Positions 1 to 9,100 of a stretch of 64,000 bases of DNA are shown piece after piece. The stretch spans positions 186,001-250,000 of the forward strand of contig NZ_MRDH01000006.1 in assembly GCF_002008225.1 (NCBI RefSeq), read 5' to 3'. The notes below the pieces were generated by a model. It saw only the letters and a program-made list of their open reading frames with translations, was not told the origin of the DNA and did not search any database. The stretch is from Agrobacterium salinitolerans. Its GTDB lineage: Bacteria > Pseudomonadota > Alphaproteobacteria > Rhizobiales > Rhizobiaceae. A program made the translations under genes and the position numbers. The number at the start of each line of letters is the position of its first letter. Position 1 is the stretch's first letter.

Positions 1-1
1 G

Positions 2-814
2 GTGCTGATGGCGCAGGGCGGCGAATTCGCCTTCGTGCTCTATTCGGCTGCCGTCAGCGCTGGCATTCTCGACCGGGAGGCGAACGCCATCCTGACGGCG
101 ACCATCATCATCTCCATGGTGCTGACGCCGCTGATGGTCATCCTGCATGACCGGCTGGTGCCGGCGGCGGTTCCCAATACCGACGATCTCGACGTGCCTG
201 AAAATGTCGAGGGCAGCATTCTGCTGATCGGCTTCGGCCGTTTCGGCCAGATCGTCAGCCAGCCGCTTCTGGCGCGCGGTTATACGCTGTCGCTGATCGA
301 CAAGGACGCCGACTTCGTGCGCGATGCGGCGGAATTCGGCTTCAAGGTCTATTATGGCGACGGTTCGCGGGCGGAAATCCTGCATGCCGCCGGTGCCAGC
401 ACGGCGCGCGCGGTACTTATTTGCGTCGATGACAAGGAAGCTGCTGTGCGGATCGCAGAGATCGTCAAACACGAATTTCCGCTGGTTCCGGTTCTCGCCC
501 GTGCTTACGACCGCGGCCATGCCATCGATCTGCTGAAAGCCGGCGTCGACTACCAGATCCGCGAGACGCTGGAATCGGCGCTGAATTTCAGCGAGGAAGT
601 GCTGGGCGCCATGGGCGAGGAGCGGGAAGACGCCGCACGTCTGGTGGAGGAATTCCGCGACCGCGATGAAGAGCGTTTCGCCATGGAAGTCGTCGGCGGC
701 ATCTATGCCGGCCGTTCGCTGATCCGCGGCAACGCCCAGCCGGCCGATCTCGTGGCCGCCCGCACCGCGCGCGAGCGGGCAGAGCGGGAAAAGGCGGAAG
801 CCGCAGAGGAATAG
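2..814 (+). CDS. Monovalent cation:proton antiporter (KefB/KefC-like, CPA2), C-terminal part
   Basis: Only the last 270 residues are inside the window; the gene starts upstream. The visible part begins in a membrane segment (hydrophobic helices to about residue 50), followed by a cytosolic TrkA-N/RCK Rossmann domain with the glycine-rich motif LLIGFGRFGQ (about residues 73-82) and an acidic residue ending the second strand (LSLIDKD). This is the layout of CPA2 potassium-efflux antiporters such as KefB/KefC, in which the RCK domain senses NAD(H) or a glutathione adduct and gates the transmembrane exchanger. The tail is a charged Arg/Glu/Ala-rich helix. The substrate (K+ or Na+) cannot be told from this fragment. 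The next gene follows on the same strand after about 54 bp. Confidence 0.85.
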   Translation: MLMAQGGEFAFVLYSAAVSAGILDREANAILTATIIISMVLTPLMVILHDRLVPAAVPNTDDLDVPENVEGSILLIGFGRFGQIVSQPLLARGYTLSLIDKDADFVRDAAEFGFKVYYGDGSRAEILHAAGASTARAVLICVDDKEAAVRIAEIVKHEFPLVPVLARAYDRGHAIDLLKAGVDYQIRETLESALNFSEEVLGAMGEEREDAARLVEEFRDRDEERFAMEVVGGIYAGRSLIRGNAQPADLVAARTARERAEREKAEAAEE

Positions 815-868
815 GACGCCCCGGTCTTTCGGCGGCGACAGAGGCAATTGGCAGGGATAGGAACGGAC

Positions 869-1477
869 ATGACGATCATTCGCACGGTTGAGGAATTGAA
901 GGCCATCTATGACGGCACGAGCGAGGCGTCGATCGCCAAGGTGACAGCCGCGCTGACAGCCGAATACCGGCTGATGATCGAAACTTCGCCTTTCCTCGCG
1001 CTGGCAACGGTGGGGCCTGAAGGCATGGACTGTTCACCGCGCGGCGACAAGGGTGGCGTGGTGCGGGTGGCCGATGACAGGACCGTGCTGTTGCCGGACT
1101 GGCGTGGCAACAACCGCATCGATTCGCTTCTGAACATCGTGCGCGACCCACGGGTGGCGCTGATGTTCCTGATCCCCGGTTCCAACACGACCATGCGCAT
1201 CAATGGCCACGCGGTGGTTTCCGTCGATACGGGGTTGTTGCAGAGCTTCGAGATGGATGGCAAACATCCGCGCACCGTCATCGTGGTGACGATAAACGAG
1301 GTCTATTTCCAGTGTGCACGGGCGCTGATGCGCTCCGAACTGTGGAACCCCGCCAATTTCGTCGATGTGGCATCGCTGCCGACGCCCGGCACCATGCTCA
1401 AGGCGGCGAAGGCGGAGTTCGATCAGGAGACTTATGATCGGGAATGGGCGGCGCGGGCGGCAAAGACCATGTGGTGA
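869..1477 (+). CDS. Pyridoxamine 5'-phosphate oxidase family flavoprotein
   Basis: A protein of about 202 residues with the split-barrel FMN-binding fold of the PNPOx-like family: the motif FLALATVGPEGMDCSPRGDKGG and the segment LLPDWRGNNRIDSLLNI are typical of the subgroup annotated as FMN-binding 'pyridoxamine 5'-phosphate oxidase family protein'. These proteins are usually not the true PdxH; many bind FMN, F420 or heme and their substrates are unknown. I chose the ATG at 869 because a purine-rich AGGGATAGGA lies just before it; a TTG at 848 is also in frame. The gene stands alone between the antiporter gene and a convergent diguanylate cyclase gene, so context gives little help on function. 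Confidence 0.8.
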   Translation: MTIIRTVEELKAIYDGTSEASIAKVTAALTAEYRLMIETSPFLALATVGPEGMDCSPRGDKGGVVRVADDRTVLLPDWRGNNRIDSLLNIVRDPRVALMFLIPGSNTTMRINGHAVVSVDTGLLQSFEMDGKHPRTVIVVTINEVYFQCARALMRSELWNPANFVDVASLPTPGTMLKAAKAEFDQETYDREWAARAAKTMW

Positions 1478-1535
1478 GGCATCAATTGCCGCAGCAACAG
1501 GTTGGCATTTAAAGGGCATGCACTTGCGTAACCCC

Positions 1536-1570
1536 GCCCTCATTCCTGTGACGAGCACAAGAATGAGGGC
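1536..1570. terminator. Hairpin between convergent genes
   Basis: A 15-bp inverted repeat (arms 1536-1550 and 1556-1570, one mismatch, 5-base loop) lies between the convergent oxidase and diguanylate cyclase genes. It has no strong T-run on either side, so it may be a short repeat element or a weak bidirectional terminator. Confidence 0.45.
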
Positions 1571-1600
1571 GTCAACGGAACGGCTGCTGCCCTCTAATTT

Positions 1601-2674
1601 TCACGTCCGATAAATCAGCCAGTTCTTGCCTGCATAGTTCTTCTGCATGCCGTCCTCGTAATAGACGGAGCGGTTTCGGCCGGTTTCCTTGGCATGATAG
1701 AGCGCGGTGTCTGCATGGCCGTAAAGCTCGCTCGGGTTGCTGGCCTGTGCGGCGGAAGCGAAGCCGAGGGAGATTGTGACCGTGCCGTAGTCGGCGCCTG
1801 ATCTGGAATTGCGGAAGGGCGTGCTTTCCAGCGACAGGCGGATGCGCTCGCACATCACCATCACCTCTTCCGGCGTATTGCCATCCAGAATGATGGCGAA
1901 TTCCTCGCCGCCGCTTCTGGCGACGAAACCATCCTTGCGGACATTGGCGCGGATGACGGAGGCTACGGTGGCGAGGATCTTGTCGCCGACCGGGTGGCCG
2001 AAAGTGTCGTTGATCCGCTTGAAGTGATCGATATCGAGCAGGACGAGCGTGGTATATTGCAGGCCGATGGAGCTGTCATAGATGGACGCCAGCCGGTCAT
2101 CGAAGGCGCGTCGGTTGGACAGGCGCGTCAGCGAATCCGTATTGGCGATGCGCTTGTACTCATCCAACTCCAGGCGCACCTGGTGCATTTCCTCGGCATG
2201 GCGGTTGACATCGTTGAAGGTCTTTTCGCCGTCGATGATTTTCGAGCCAGTGGCCTCGGCCAGCAGCGAAATCGCATTCCTTAGAATATTGCTGCTGGCT
2301 GCATTCTTGTCATCGATGCGCTGGCGCGTTTCACCGAGTATCCGGTTGTAGTTTTCGATGGAGGATTGTTCGTGCCTCAGCGTGCCCAGAAGGCCCTCCA
2401 GTTCGCGCCTGAGCTTCTCATGCGCGTCGTCGATCGACCGGGCGGGATTTCCTTCTCCGTAACGGGAGGACAGCTCGTCCAGATCCTCCTGCGTCACCCG
2501 GTGTCCAAGCGCGGCCAGCTCCTTCGTCAGGGCAGGGTTCGAGCCGATATAGGCTTCGTAAAAGAGACTATAGTTACGCGGGATCGGCGAAACACCCATG
2601 CTCCGCATGGCATAGGCAATCTGCCCGGCAATGTCGGGCCCCGTGGTTTTGGGCGTGGATGCCGTGTTCATCAA
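1601..2674 (-). CDS. GGDEF-domain diguanylate cyclase
   Basis: A 357-residue protein. The N-terminal 170 residues are soluble and helical, with no membrane segment or named sensor domain that I recognise, and a probable coiled coil at about residues 85-170. The C-terminal half is a complete GGDEF domain: DIDHFKRIND (metal and substrate binding) and the active-site loop RSGGEEFAII with GGEEF at about 255-259, so it should make cyclic di-GMP from two GTP. The inhibitory I-site is degenerate: the expected RxxD reads RKDG (246-249), which predicts little product inhibition. A GGAG Shine-Dalgarno lies 8 bases before the ATG. By position beside moeA it may be the A. tumefaciens cyclase called DgcB, implicated in surface attachment; that link is from memory and needs an alignment. 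Confidence 0.93.
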   Translation of the reverse strand: MMNTASTPKTTGPDIAGQIAYAMRSMGVSPIPRNYSLFYEAYIGSNPALTKELAALGHRVTQEDLDELSSRYGEGNPARSIDDAHEKLRRELEGLLGTLRHEQSSIENYNRILGETRQRIDDKNAASSNILRNAISLLAEATGSKIIDGEKTFNDVNRHAEEMHQVRLELDEYKRIANTDSLTRLSNRRAFDDRLASIYDSSIGLQYTTLVLLDIDHFKRINDTFGHPVGDKILATVASVIRANVRKDGFVARSGGEEFAIILDGNTPEEVMVMCERIRLSLESTPFRNSRSGADYGTVTISLGFASAAQASNPSELYGHADTALYHAKETGRNRSVYYEDGMQKNYAGKNWLIYRT

Positions 2675-2689
2675 GAAACTCCAGTGAGT

Positions 2690-2960
2690 CTGCTTATCGA
2701 CTATGATTATTATTATGAAGTTCGTTTTGGAAAGCTTAATTTATGGGAAACTAATTTTTGTGCCATGAAACTTCATTTTTGCCACTTTGTATTTTATTTA
2801 ATTGATAAATATAAGTAATTTTCATTTTCCAGAATTCCGGAACTTTTTCCTCTATTGTTTGCCTTGGTGACAGAACCGCATTTATTCTGTCAATCCCAAT
2901 AACGGAATTCGTGTGGTTTATTTTGGTACAACAAGATGGAGAAATAATCCCGGCGTGAAA
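2690..2960. promoter_or_regulatory. AT-rich leader of the diguanylate cyclase gene with an inverted repeat
   Basis: The roughly 500 bp between the cyclase start (2674) and the end of moeA (3177) contain no credible gene. The half nearest the cyclase (about 2690-2960) is strikingly AT-rich for this genome. It contains a perfect 8-bp inverted repeat, TGACAGAA (2868-2875) and TTCTGTCA (2885-2892), separated by 9 bases, plus the palindrome TTCCGGAA just upstream. This is the expected position for operators controlling the minus-strand cyclase gene; AT-rich promoters are also typical targets of MucR/Ros-type silencers in rhizobia. The regulator is not known. Confidence 0.5.
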
Positions 2961-3176
2961 AGGTATGGTGGCTTTTTAATTCGGCGCGACCCCACCTATA
3001 GGCGGTTCTTTTTTTGTCATTCGTGTCGGGATACAGGAATGTTACAGTCTTATCTTGGGTTCCTGCGCCTGCGGGACGCGGCAGCGCCGTTTTGGGACGG
3101 CGCGGCAATCATTCGGCAAGGTTCAGGAAAAGGCCAGTTATGCGGCCGGCCGTAATCCGCCCGTATAGACTGTGCG

Positions 3177-4394
3177 TCAGGATTTCAACCGGATGACCGG
3201 GCATTCTGTCCCAGCCGCCGCCGCTGGCGCATTTGGCGGGCGCACGAGCAGCCCGTCGGAATGGGCCAATATCTTCATCATCGATGAGTCCTGCTTCGTA
3301 TGGGCTTCCGCCACCAGCAGGCCGTTTTCGTCGGTGCTGAAACGGGCGCGCAGATAATCCTGCCGATGATCATTCGCTTTCAGCGGTGTGGCGGTGCGGG
3401 CGGTCGCCGCTCGTTGCCGGGGCGCGCGGCGGGCGATGCTGCGGATCAGCGGTTCCAGGAACAGCAGGCCGCAGACAAGGCTGGCAACCGGGTTTCCAGG
3501 CAGGCCCAGAACCTGCATGGAGCCGATGGCGCCGACCATTAGCGGTTTTCCCGGACGCATGGCGATGCGCCAGAAATCGAGCTGCATGCCTTCCGCCTTC
3601 AAGGCTGCCTGCACGAGGTCATGGTCGCCGACGGAAGCGCCGCCGAGCGTCACCAGCACATCGACATTCGCTGCGACGGCCTTGCCGATGGCGGCGCGGA
3701 TCAGCCTGTCATTATCGGCGACAATGCCGAGATCGATAACCTCGGCCCCGGCCTGCCGGGCAAGGGCTGCGACGCCGAAGGTGTTGGAGGCGATGATCTG
3801 CGCGGGCTGTGGCGCGCTTCCCGGCGGCAGCAACTCGTCGCCGGTGGCGAGGATGGCGATGCGGGGCCTGCGATAGACGGTGAGAGCGGCATGGTTCATC
3901 GCGGCCGCCAGCGTCAGTTCGGTGAAGCCGAGTTCCCGACCGGTCTTCAGGGCCGCTTCGCCTTCGGTAAAATCCTGTCCGCGCGGGCGGATATGTCGCC
4001 CGGCGGTGACGTCGAAGGCGGTGCGGATTTTTCCGCCCTCCAGCACTTCGGCATCTTCCTGAATGAGAATGGTATCCGCACCCTGAGGCACGGGCGCGCC
4101 GGTGAAGATGCGAACGGCCTGGCCTTCACCTACCGTGCCGGTAAAGGCATGGCCGGCGGCGGCCTGACCAATGACGGTCAGCACCGAGCCGATATCGGCC
4201 GCATCGGCGCTGCGTAGCGCGTAGCCGTCCATGGCAGAGGCGTCGAAGGGCGGCTGGGTGAGGCGCGCCGTCAGATCGGTCGAAAGAACCCGGCCATCAC
4301 ATTCGGCAAGCGGCAGGGTCTCGCTTTCCGCTACAGGAACCGCCGCTTCCAGAAGGCGCCTTATGGCTTCATCCACGGGCAGCAGCGGTTTCAT
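3177..4394 (-). CDS. moeA: Molybdopterin molybdenumtransferase MoeA
   Basis: A 405-residue protein, full length for MoeA, which inserts molybdate into adenylylated molybdopterin in the last step of molybdenum cofactor synthesis. Seen in order: the N-terminal LPLAECDGRVL segment, the hallmark PPFDASAMDGYA (about residues 48-59), the GEAVRIFTGAPVP-like stretch (written here as GQAVRIFTGAPVP), the MoCF/MogA-like domain with LATGDEL and TLGGASVGDHD, and PGKPLMVG/LPGNPVAS near the C-terminus. Its ATG directly abuts the stop of moaC with no gap, so it is the distal gene of the ppiD-trpD-trpC-moaC-moeA run and is presumably translationally coupled to moaC. Confidence 0.97.
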   Translation of the reverse strand: MKPLLPVDEAIRRLLEAAVPVAESETLPLAECDGRVLSTDLTARLTQPPFDASAMDGYALRSADAADIGSVLTVIGQAAAGHAFTGTVGEGQAVRIFTGAPVPQGADTILIQEDAEVLEGGKIRTAFDVTAGRHIRPRGQDFTEGEAALKTGRELGFTELTLAAAMNHAALTVYRRPRIAILATGDELLPPGSAPQPAQIIASNTFGVAALARQAGAEVIDLGIVADNDRLIRAAIGKAVAANVDVLVTLGGASVGDHDLVQAALKAEGMQLDFWRIAMRPGKPLMVGAIGSMQVLGLPGNPVASLVCGLLFLEPLIRSIARRAPRQRAATARTATPLKANDHRQDYLRARFSTDENGLLVAEAHTKQDSSMMKILAHSDGLLVRPPNAPAAAAGTECPVIRLKS

Positions 4395-4886
4395 TCAATT
4401 CTCCTGTCGCCGGAAATCGCCGGATTTACCGCCGCTCTTTTCGAGCAGGCGGATATTGACGATCTCCATCGCCTTGTCGGCGGCTTTCGCCATGTCATAG
4501 ATTGTCAGGCAGGCGATGGAGACGGCGGTCAGCGCTTCCATCTCCACGCCGGTCTTGCCGGACAGTTTCACCAGCGCTTCGACCCGCAGGCCGGGCAGGG
4601 CGGCGTCTTCGGCAATGTCCACCGCCACCTTGGTCAGCATCAGCGGATGGCAGAGCGGGATGAGGTTTGCCGTCTGCTTGGCGGCCATGATGCCGGCGAG
4701 GCGTGCTGCGCCGATGACATCGCCCTTCTTGGCGTTGCCTTCGCGGATGAGCGCCAGCGTTTCCGGCTTCATCTTCACGAAACCTTCGGCCACTGCGACA
4801 CGGACGGTTTCGGCCTTGTCGCCGACATCGACCATATGCGCTTCGCCGCTTGCATCGATATGGGTGAGCTTCTGGCCATCGCTCAT
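4395..4886 (-). CDS. moaC: Cyclic pyranopterin monophosphate synthase MoaC
   Basis: A 163-residue protein, the normal length for MoaC, which converts the MoaA product of GTP into cyclic pyranopterin monophosphate, the first stable molybdopterin precursor. Diagnostic motifs are [14 protein letters not shown] near the N-terminus, [12 protein letters not shown] (active-site His region, about residues 75-86) and [20 protein letters not shown] (about 112-131). It lies 7 bases after trpC and directly in front of moeA. The coupling of trp and Moco genes is a conserved rhizobial gene order rather than evidence of a shared pathway. Confidence 0.97.
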   Translation of the reverse strand: MSDGQKLTHIDASGEAHMVDVGDKAETVRVAVAEGFVKMKPETLALIREGNAKKGDVIGAARLAGIMAAKQTANLIPLCHPLMLTKVAVDIAEDAALPGLRVEALVKLSGKTGVEMEALTAVSIACLTIYDMAKAADKAMEIVNIRLLEKSGGKSGDFRRQEN

Positions 4887-4893
4887 TGGCGTC

Positions 4894-5709
4894 TTATTCC
4901 GCGGCCAGAATGCCGGACTGGCCGGTCAACAGGGCCTTGGTGGCCGCCGTCACATCGTCCTTGCGCATCAGGCTTTCGCCCACGAGGAAGGTGCTGATGC
5001 CGCTTTTTTCGAGACGCTTGCAATCTTCGAAGGTGAAGATGCCGCTTTCGCCCACCAGCAGCTTGTCAGCCGGTACGAGGCCCGCCAGTTTTTCGCTGGT
5101 TTCGAGGCCGACTTCGAAGGTGCGCAGGTTGCGGTTGTTGATGCCAAGAAGCGGGGAGGCGAGCTTCAGCGCGCGCTCGGTTTCCTCTTCATCGTGCACT
5201 TCGATCAGCACATCCATGCCGAGCGCGAAAGCCTCGTCTTCGAGGCGCTTCGCATCGTCGTCCGACAGCGATGCCATGATGAGGAGAATGCAGTCCGCAC
5301 CCCAGGCACGGGCCTCATGCACCTGATAGGTGTCGAACATGAAATCCTTGCGCAGCGCCGGCAGGGCGCAGGCATTGCGGGCGGCGGTCAGAAATTCCGG
5401 TGCGCCCTGAAAGCTTGGCCTATCCGTCAGCACCGAAAGACAGGCAGCGCCACCGGCTTCATAGGCTGCGGCCAGCGCCGGCGGGTCGAAATCCGGTCGG
5501 ATGAGGCCTTTCGAGGGGCTGGCCTTCTTGATTTCGGCGATAAGCCCGAACTTGCCTTCGGTCTGTTTCGCCCGCAGCGCCTTATAGAAACCGCGCGGTG
5601 CACTCTGGTCCGCAGCCATGGCCTTCAGATCGGCCAGCGAAACCTTGGCCTTGGCGGCTGCGATTTCCTCGAGCTTGTAAGCCTCGATCTTTTTCAGGAT
5701 GTCGCTCAT
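4894..5709 (-). CDS. trpC: Indole-3-glycerol phosphate synthase TrpC
   Basis: A 271-residue monofunctional TrpC (no fused TrpF domain), a TIM barrel that closes the indole ring in tryptophan synthesis. Visible family motifs: [12 protein letters not shown] (about residues 55-66, with the catalytic lysine), [39 protein letters not shown] and [10 protein letters not shown]. The start at 5709 ([12 protein letters not shown]) gives the standard N-terminus; a longer in-frame reading upstream would overlap trpD and is rejected. It begins 10 bases after the trpD stop, so the two are one transcription unit. Confidence 0.97.
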   Translation of the reverse strand: MSDILKKIEAYKLEEIAAAKAKVSLADLKAMAADQSAPRGFYKALRAKQTEGKFGLIAEIKKASPSKGLIRPDFDPPALAAAYEAGGAACLSVLTDRPSFQGAPEFLTAARNACALPALRKDFMFDTYQVHEARAWGADCILLIMASLSDDDAKRLEDEAFALGMDVLIEVHDEEETERALKLASPLLGINNRNLRTFEVGLETSEKLAGLVPADKLLVGESGIFTFEDCKRLEKSGISTFLVGESLMRKDDVTAATKALLTGQSGILAAE

Positions 5710-5719
5710 GATCTCGCTC

Positions 5720-6748
5720 TCATTCCTGCCCTGAATTGGCTTCGTTGGATACGGCGACCAACCGGTCGAGCGCGGCAGCGGCCTTGCCGCTATCGAGCGC
5801 ATCGCTTGCAATCGTCATCGCGTCGGTAAGCGTTTCCGCCTTGCCGGCAATGACCAGCGCTGCGGCCGCGTTGCACAGCGACACGTCACGATAGGCGTTG
5901 CGCTTGCCGGACAGAACCTCGCGCAGCGCTGCCGCATTGGCAATGCCATCGCCGCCCTTCAGGTCTTCCATGGAAGCGGGCTCGACACCGAAATCCCTCG
6001 GCGTCAGATCGAAAGTGCGGATCTTGCCGTCTTCCAGCGCCGCGACGTGGGTAACGCCCGTCGTCGTCACCTCGTCCATGCCGTCGCCATGCACGACCCA
6101 GATGCTCTCCGACCCCAGATCGCGCAGCACTTCGGCGAGCGGCACCAGCCAGCGCGGCGAGAAAACGCCAAGCAGCTGACGTTTTGCACCGGCGGGGTTG
6201 GAGAGGGGGCCGAGCAGGTTGAAAATGGTGCGGGTGCCGAGTTCGACCCGGCTCGGGCCTACATGGCGCATGGCCGAGTGGTGAAGCTGCGCGAACATGA
6301 AACCGAGGCCAGCCTCCGCGATGCAGCGGGCGATGAGATCGGGACCGATATCGAGCTTCACGCCGAGTGCCGAGAGGGCATCTGCCGTGCCTGACTTGGA
6401 GCTCAGCGCCCGGTTGCCGTGTTTGGCGACCGGCAGACCCGTGCCGGCGGTGATGATCGAGGCCAGCGTCGAGATGTTGTAGGTGCCGATGCCATCACCG
6501 CCGGTTCCGACGATATCGATGGCATTGGCGGGGGCCGAAACCGGCAGCATGCGGGCACGCATGGAAGAAACGGCGCCGACTATTTCGTCTACCGTTTCGC
6601 CACGCACGCGCAGCGCCATCAGGAAACCGCCGATCTGCGACGGGGTGGCTTCGCCCGACATCAGAATGTCGAAAGCAGTGCGCGCATCCTCGCGGTTCAG
6701 GCTTTCTCCGTTCGCGACCCTGGCGATCAGCGGCTTCAGTTCGGCCAT
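5720..6748 (-). CDS. trpD: Anthranilate phosphoribosyltransferase TrpD
   Basis: A 342-residue TrpD, which joins anthranilate to PRPP. The PRPP-binding [14 protein letters not shown] motif lies at about residues 82-95, followed by [21 protein letters not shown] and the nucleotide loop region [11 protein letters not shown]. It is not fused to a TrpG glutaminase. It follows ppiD after 15 bases and precedes trpC by 10 bases. No attenuator or leader peptide is seen in the short gap before it, so its control probably sits upstream of ppiD. Confidence 0.97.
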   Translation of the reverse strand: MAELKPLIARVANGESLNREDARTAFDILMSGEATPSQIGGFLMALRVRGETVDEIVGAVSSMRARMLPVSAPANAIDIVGTGGDGIGTYNISTLASIITAGTGLPVAKHGNRALSSKSGTADALSALGVKLDIGPDLIARCIAEAGLGFMFAQLHHSAMRHVGPSRVELGTRTIFNLLGPLSNPAGAKRQLLGVFSPRWLVPLAEVLRDLGSESIWVVHGDGMDEVTTTGVTHVAALEDGKIRTFDLTPRDFGVEPASMEDLKGGDGIANAAALREVLSGKRNAYRDVSLCNAAAALVIAGKAETLTDAMTIASDALDSGKAAAALDRLVAVSNEANSGQE

Positions 6749-6763
6749 CTTGTCGCCCCCCGG

Positions 6764-8656
6764 TTAGAAACCGACCATCGCCTGATCGGCGAGGGCCTGA
6801 TTGATCGTCACACCATAGTCATTCTGCAGGCGGTTGACCATCTGGTCCAGCATGTCGTCGCCGGCGGCGCGGGCAATGGCGGCGAACTGCTGGTCGTCAT
6901 TGGCGAGCGCATCGGCAGGCGCATTGGTGTCGACCGAGGTGACCTTGAAGAGGATACGGCTGGAACCGCCGGCATCAGCCGCCTCGCCCACCTTGCCCTC
7001 TGCGCCGGAGAAGACCGCCGCGATCGTCTGCTGGCCGAAAATAGCGTCTTCGCTGTTGCGGCGCAGGCCGGACTTCTGTTCGACCGCGAGGCTCAACTCA
7101 CCCGCTACTGCTTCCAGCGTCTCGCCCTTTTCGACGCGCGTTTTCAGTTCTTCGGCTTTGGCGGCAAGCGCGTTGCGCTGCTGCTCCGCCGTCCAGTCGG
7201 CCACGACATCGTCGCGGACTTCGGCAAGCGTGCGGTCGCGTGCGGGGATGATCTGGTCGACATCGAACCAGATGTAGCCTTCACGGCCGAGATTTATCGG
7301 CAGCGCTTCCGTCCCGGGTTCGGTCTTGAAGACCTCCTGCGCCAGCTGCGGGGAGGGAAGGCCCTCAACCTTATCACCCTTTTCATCGAGGCCGGACGCG
7401 TCGATGGCGGCGACGGTGACGGGTTTCAGGTTCAGCTGCTGGGCAGCGTCGGCGAGCGAAGAACCGCCGGCGCGCAGGTCTTCATACCGGTCGTGAACAT
7501 TGGTGATTTCTTCGGCGGCGGCGGCCGTGGCGAGATCCTTGCGGATATCTTCCTTCGCCTCTTCCAGTGTGCGGGTCGTTTCCGGCTTGATGCCGGTGAC
7601 GCGCAGGATGACCGGGCCAAAAGAGCCGTCGACCACCGGAGATACGCCGCCATCCTTCTGGATGGCGAAAGCGGCGTCGGCAATCGACTGGTCGGGAATG
7701 GTGTCCTTGGTGAATTCGCCGAGCGTGACGTCGGACGCGGTCTTGCCCTGATCCTTCACCACCTGGTCATAGGTGGTGTTGCCAAGCCTGATCTGCTCGG
7801 CGGCAGCGGCTGCCATTTCCTTTTCCGGGAAGGTCAGCTGCTCGACGGTGCGACGGCCGGCGGTGCGGAAGCTGTCCTTGTGGCTGTTATAATAGTCGGC
7901 AATCTGCGCGTCCGTTACCGAGGCCGGCTCGGCGATGTCGGACGGTTCCAGCTTCACATAGGTGAACTTGCGGAATTCCGGTGCGCGATATTTCGCCTTG
8001 TTGGTTTCGAACCAGGGGGCAAGCACGTCGTCGCCCGGTGCCTTGACCGGTGGAATGACGGCGTTCGAAAGAATGACGTAATCGACGGCGCGCTGCTCGT
8101 TGCGATATTGTTTCAACGCATCCACCAGCACCTGCGGTGCGGTAAAACCGTCCGACACGGCTTCGACGATCTGGCTTCGGACGGCGACCTTGCTGCGTTC
8201 CTTGATATAGTCATCCTCGCGGAACCCCGAATTGCGCAGGCGTTCGCTGAAGAGATTGCGATCGAACTGGCCGTTGACCGACTTGAAGGCCGGGTCTTCG
8301 GCGATCAGGTTGGCGAGGCGGTCTTCCGAAAGGCCGAGATTCATTTTTGATGCCAGTTCGTCAAGTGCTGCGCCCGCCGCAAGCTGGCTGAAGACCTGAC
8401 GATCAATGCCGAAGGCCTTGGCCTGCTCGGTCGTCAGCCTTGTTCCGAATTGACGGCTGAGATCGGAAATCTGGCGCTGATAGGCAAGGCGGAACTCCTG
8501 CGGGCTCACCGTCTGGTCACCCACCGTCATGACGGCATGGGAATTGGAGGTGACAAGCGATGCGGAAACGCCCCAGACGCCGAACGAAACAACAAGCAGG
8601 AGAAGCAGCAGCTTGGCTGCCATGGTTCGAGAAGCATTTCTCAGGGAATCGAGCAT
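6764..8656 (-). CDS. PpiD-type membrane-anchored peptidyl-prolyl isomerase/chaperone (SurA N-terminal domain)
   Basis: A 630-residue protein with a short cytosolic N-terminus, one membrane anchor (AAKLLLLLLVVSFGVWGVSA, about residues 13-32) and a large periplasmic part. The first third matches the SurA_N_3 chaperone domain; a degenerate parvulin-like domain follows at about 240-370 (residues around TFPEKEMAAAAAEQIR and GVSPVVDGSFGPVILRV), then further helical repeats. The architecture matches PpiD, which holds newly secreted proteins at the SecYEG exit. It is the first gene of the minus-strand run that continues with trpD. The isomerase activity of the parvulin domain is uncertain because PpiD domains are often inactive. 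Confidence 0.9.
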   Translation of the reverse strand: MLDSLRNASRTMAAKLLLLLLVVSFGVWGVSASLVTSNSHAVMTVGDQTVSPQEFRLAYQRQISDLSRQFGTRLTTEQAKAFGIDRQVFSQLAAGAALDELASKMNLGLSEDRLANLIAEDPAFKSVNGQFDRNLFSERLRNSGFREDDYIKERSKVAVRSQIVEAVSDGFTAPQVLVDALKQYRNEQRAVDYVILSNAVIPPVKAPGDDVLAPWFETNKAKYRAPEFRKFTYVKLEPSDIAEPASVTDAQIADYYNSHKDSFRTAGRRTVEQLTFPEKEMAAAAAEQIRLGNTTYDQVVKDQGKTASDVTLGEFTKDTIPDQSIADAAFAIQKDGGVSPVVDGSFGPVILRVTGIKPETTRTLEEAKEDIRKDLATAAAAEEITNVHDRYEDLRAGGSSLADAAQQLNLKPVTVAAIDASGLDEKGDKVEGLPSPQLAQEVFKTEPGTEALPINLGREGYIWFDVDQIIPARDRTLAEVRDDVVADWTAEQQRNALAAKAEELKTRVEKGETLEAVAGELSLAVEQKSGLRRNSEDAIFGQQTIAAVFSGAEGKVGEAADAGGSSRILFKVTSVDTNAPADALANDDQQFAAIARAAGDDMLDQMVNRLQNDYGVTINQALADQAMVGF

Positions 8657-8852
8657 CGTTATGCAAACCTCACAGGAACGTCATTGCGGTCGCCAGCCTT
8701 CCGGCCCGCAACGTATCGGCGTTCCTTAAATCAATCCAAAGGGAAATTGAAGGGAATTTGCCTTGGAAAAACGGGGTTTTGAAAACGCTTATGTGATTGG
8801 AGGCCGGTTTTTCCGCCGTCATCTTCTCCGTATCGCCCCGTGAGGCGGCAAA

Positions 8853-8881
8853 ATAAAACCGCCCGGAGGGTCCAGGCGGTT
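8853..8881 (-). terminator. Rho-independent terminator for the small-protein gene at 8925-9059
   Basis: On the minus strand a 7-bp stem (8881-8875 paired with 8863-8857, AACCGCC/GGCGGTT) is followed by TTTTAT. It lies 44 bases after the stop of the 44-residue ORF and before ppiD, so it would end a short transcript carrying the tiny membrane proteins and insulate ppiD. Confidence 0.7.
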
Positions 8882-8924
8882 ACGAAGAATCATTTTAAAA
8901 AGCGCTGAGGCCGGTCTGCCGCGC

Positions 8925-9059
8925 TCAGAAGGCGCGGTTTCGGCGGATCGTCGCCTTGAATTCCTCATCCTCGCGTCGCATCTCGGCGACCACGGAGATC
9001 ATCGACGTCACGAACATTACGCTGATCAGGGCCAGAAGCATCGTCAGAAATGTAAACAT
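8925..9059 (-). CDS. Small membrane protein, 44 residues, function unknown
   Basis: ATG at 9059, TGA at 8925-8927. The product is MFTFLTMLLALISVMFVTSM... followed by a charged tail rich in Arg and Glu, ending RRNRAF: one membrane helix (residues about 2-24) and a positively charged cytosolic tail. A good Shine-Dalgarno GGAGACGAT precedes the start by the right distance, and a terminator follows the gene. It is too short for normal gene callers and I know no family for it. It is the promoter-distal member of a set of three small minus-strand membrane ORFs. Confidence 0.6.
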   Translation of the reverse strand: MFTFLTMLLALISVMFVTSMISVVAEMRREDEEFKATIRRNRAF

Positions 9060-9100
9060 GATATCGTCTCCGGGAGATTTGAGAAAATTCTCTCCGTTAC

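Noticed and set aside
2890-3196. Short open frames between moeA and the diguanylate cyclase gene
   Set aside because: No Shine-Dalgarno, unusual composition and mutual overlap on both strands; better read as non-coding leader.
6419-8350. A 643-codon open frame opposite ppiD
   Set aside because: It lies antisense to the well-supported ppiD gene; its product is Gly/Arg/His-rich with no domain, as expected from high-GC antisense frames.
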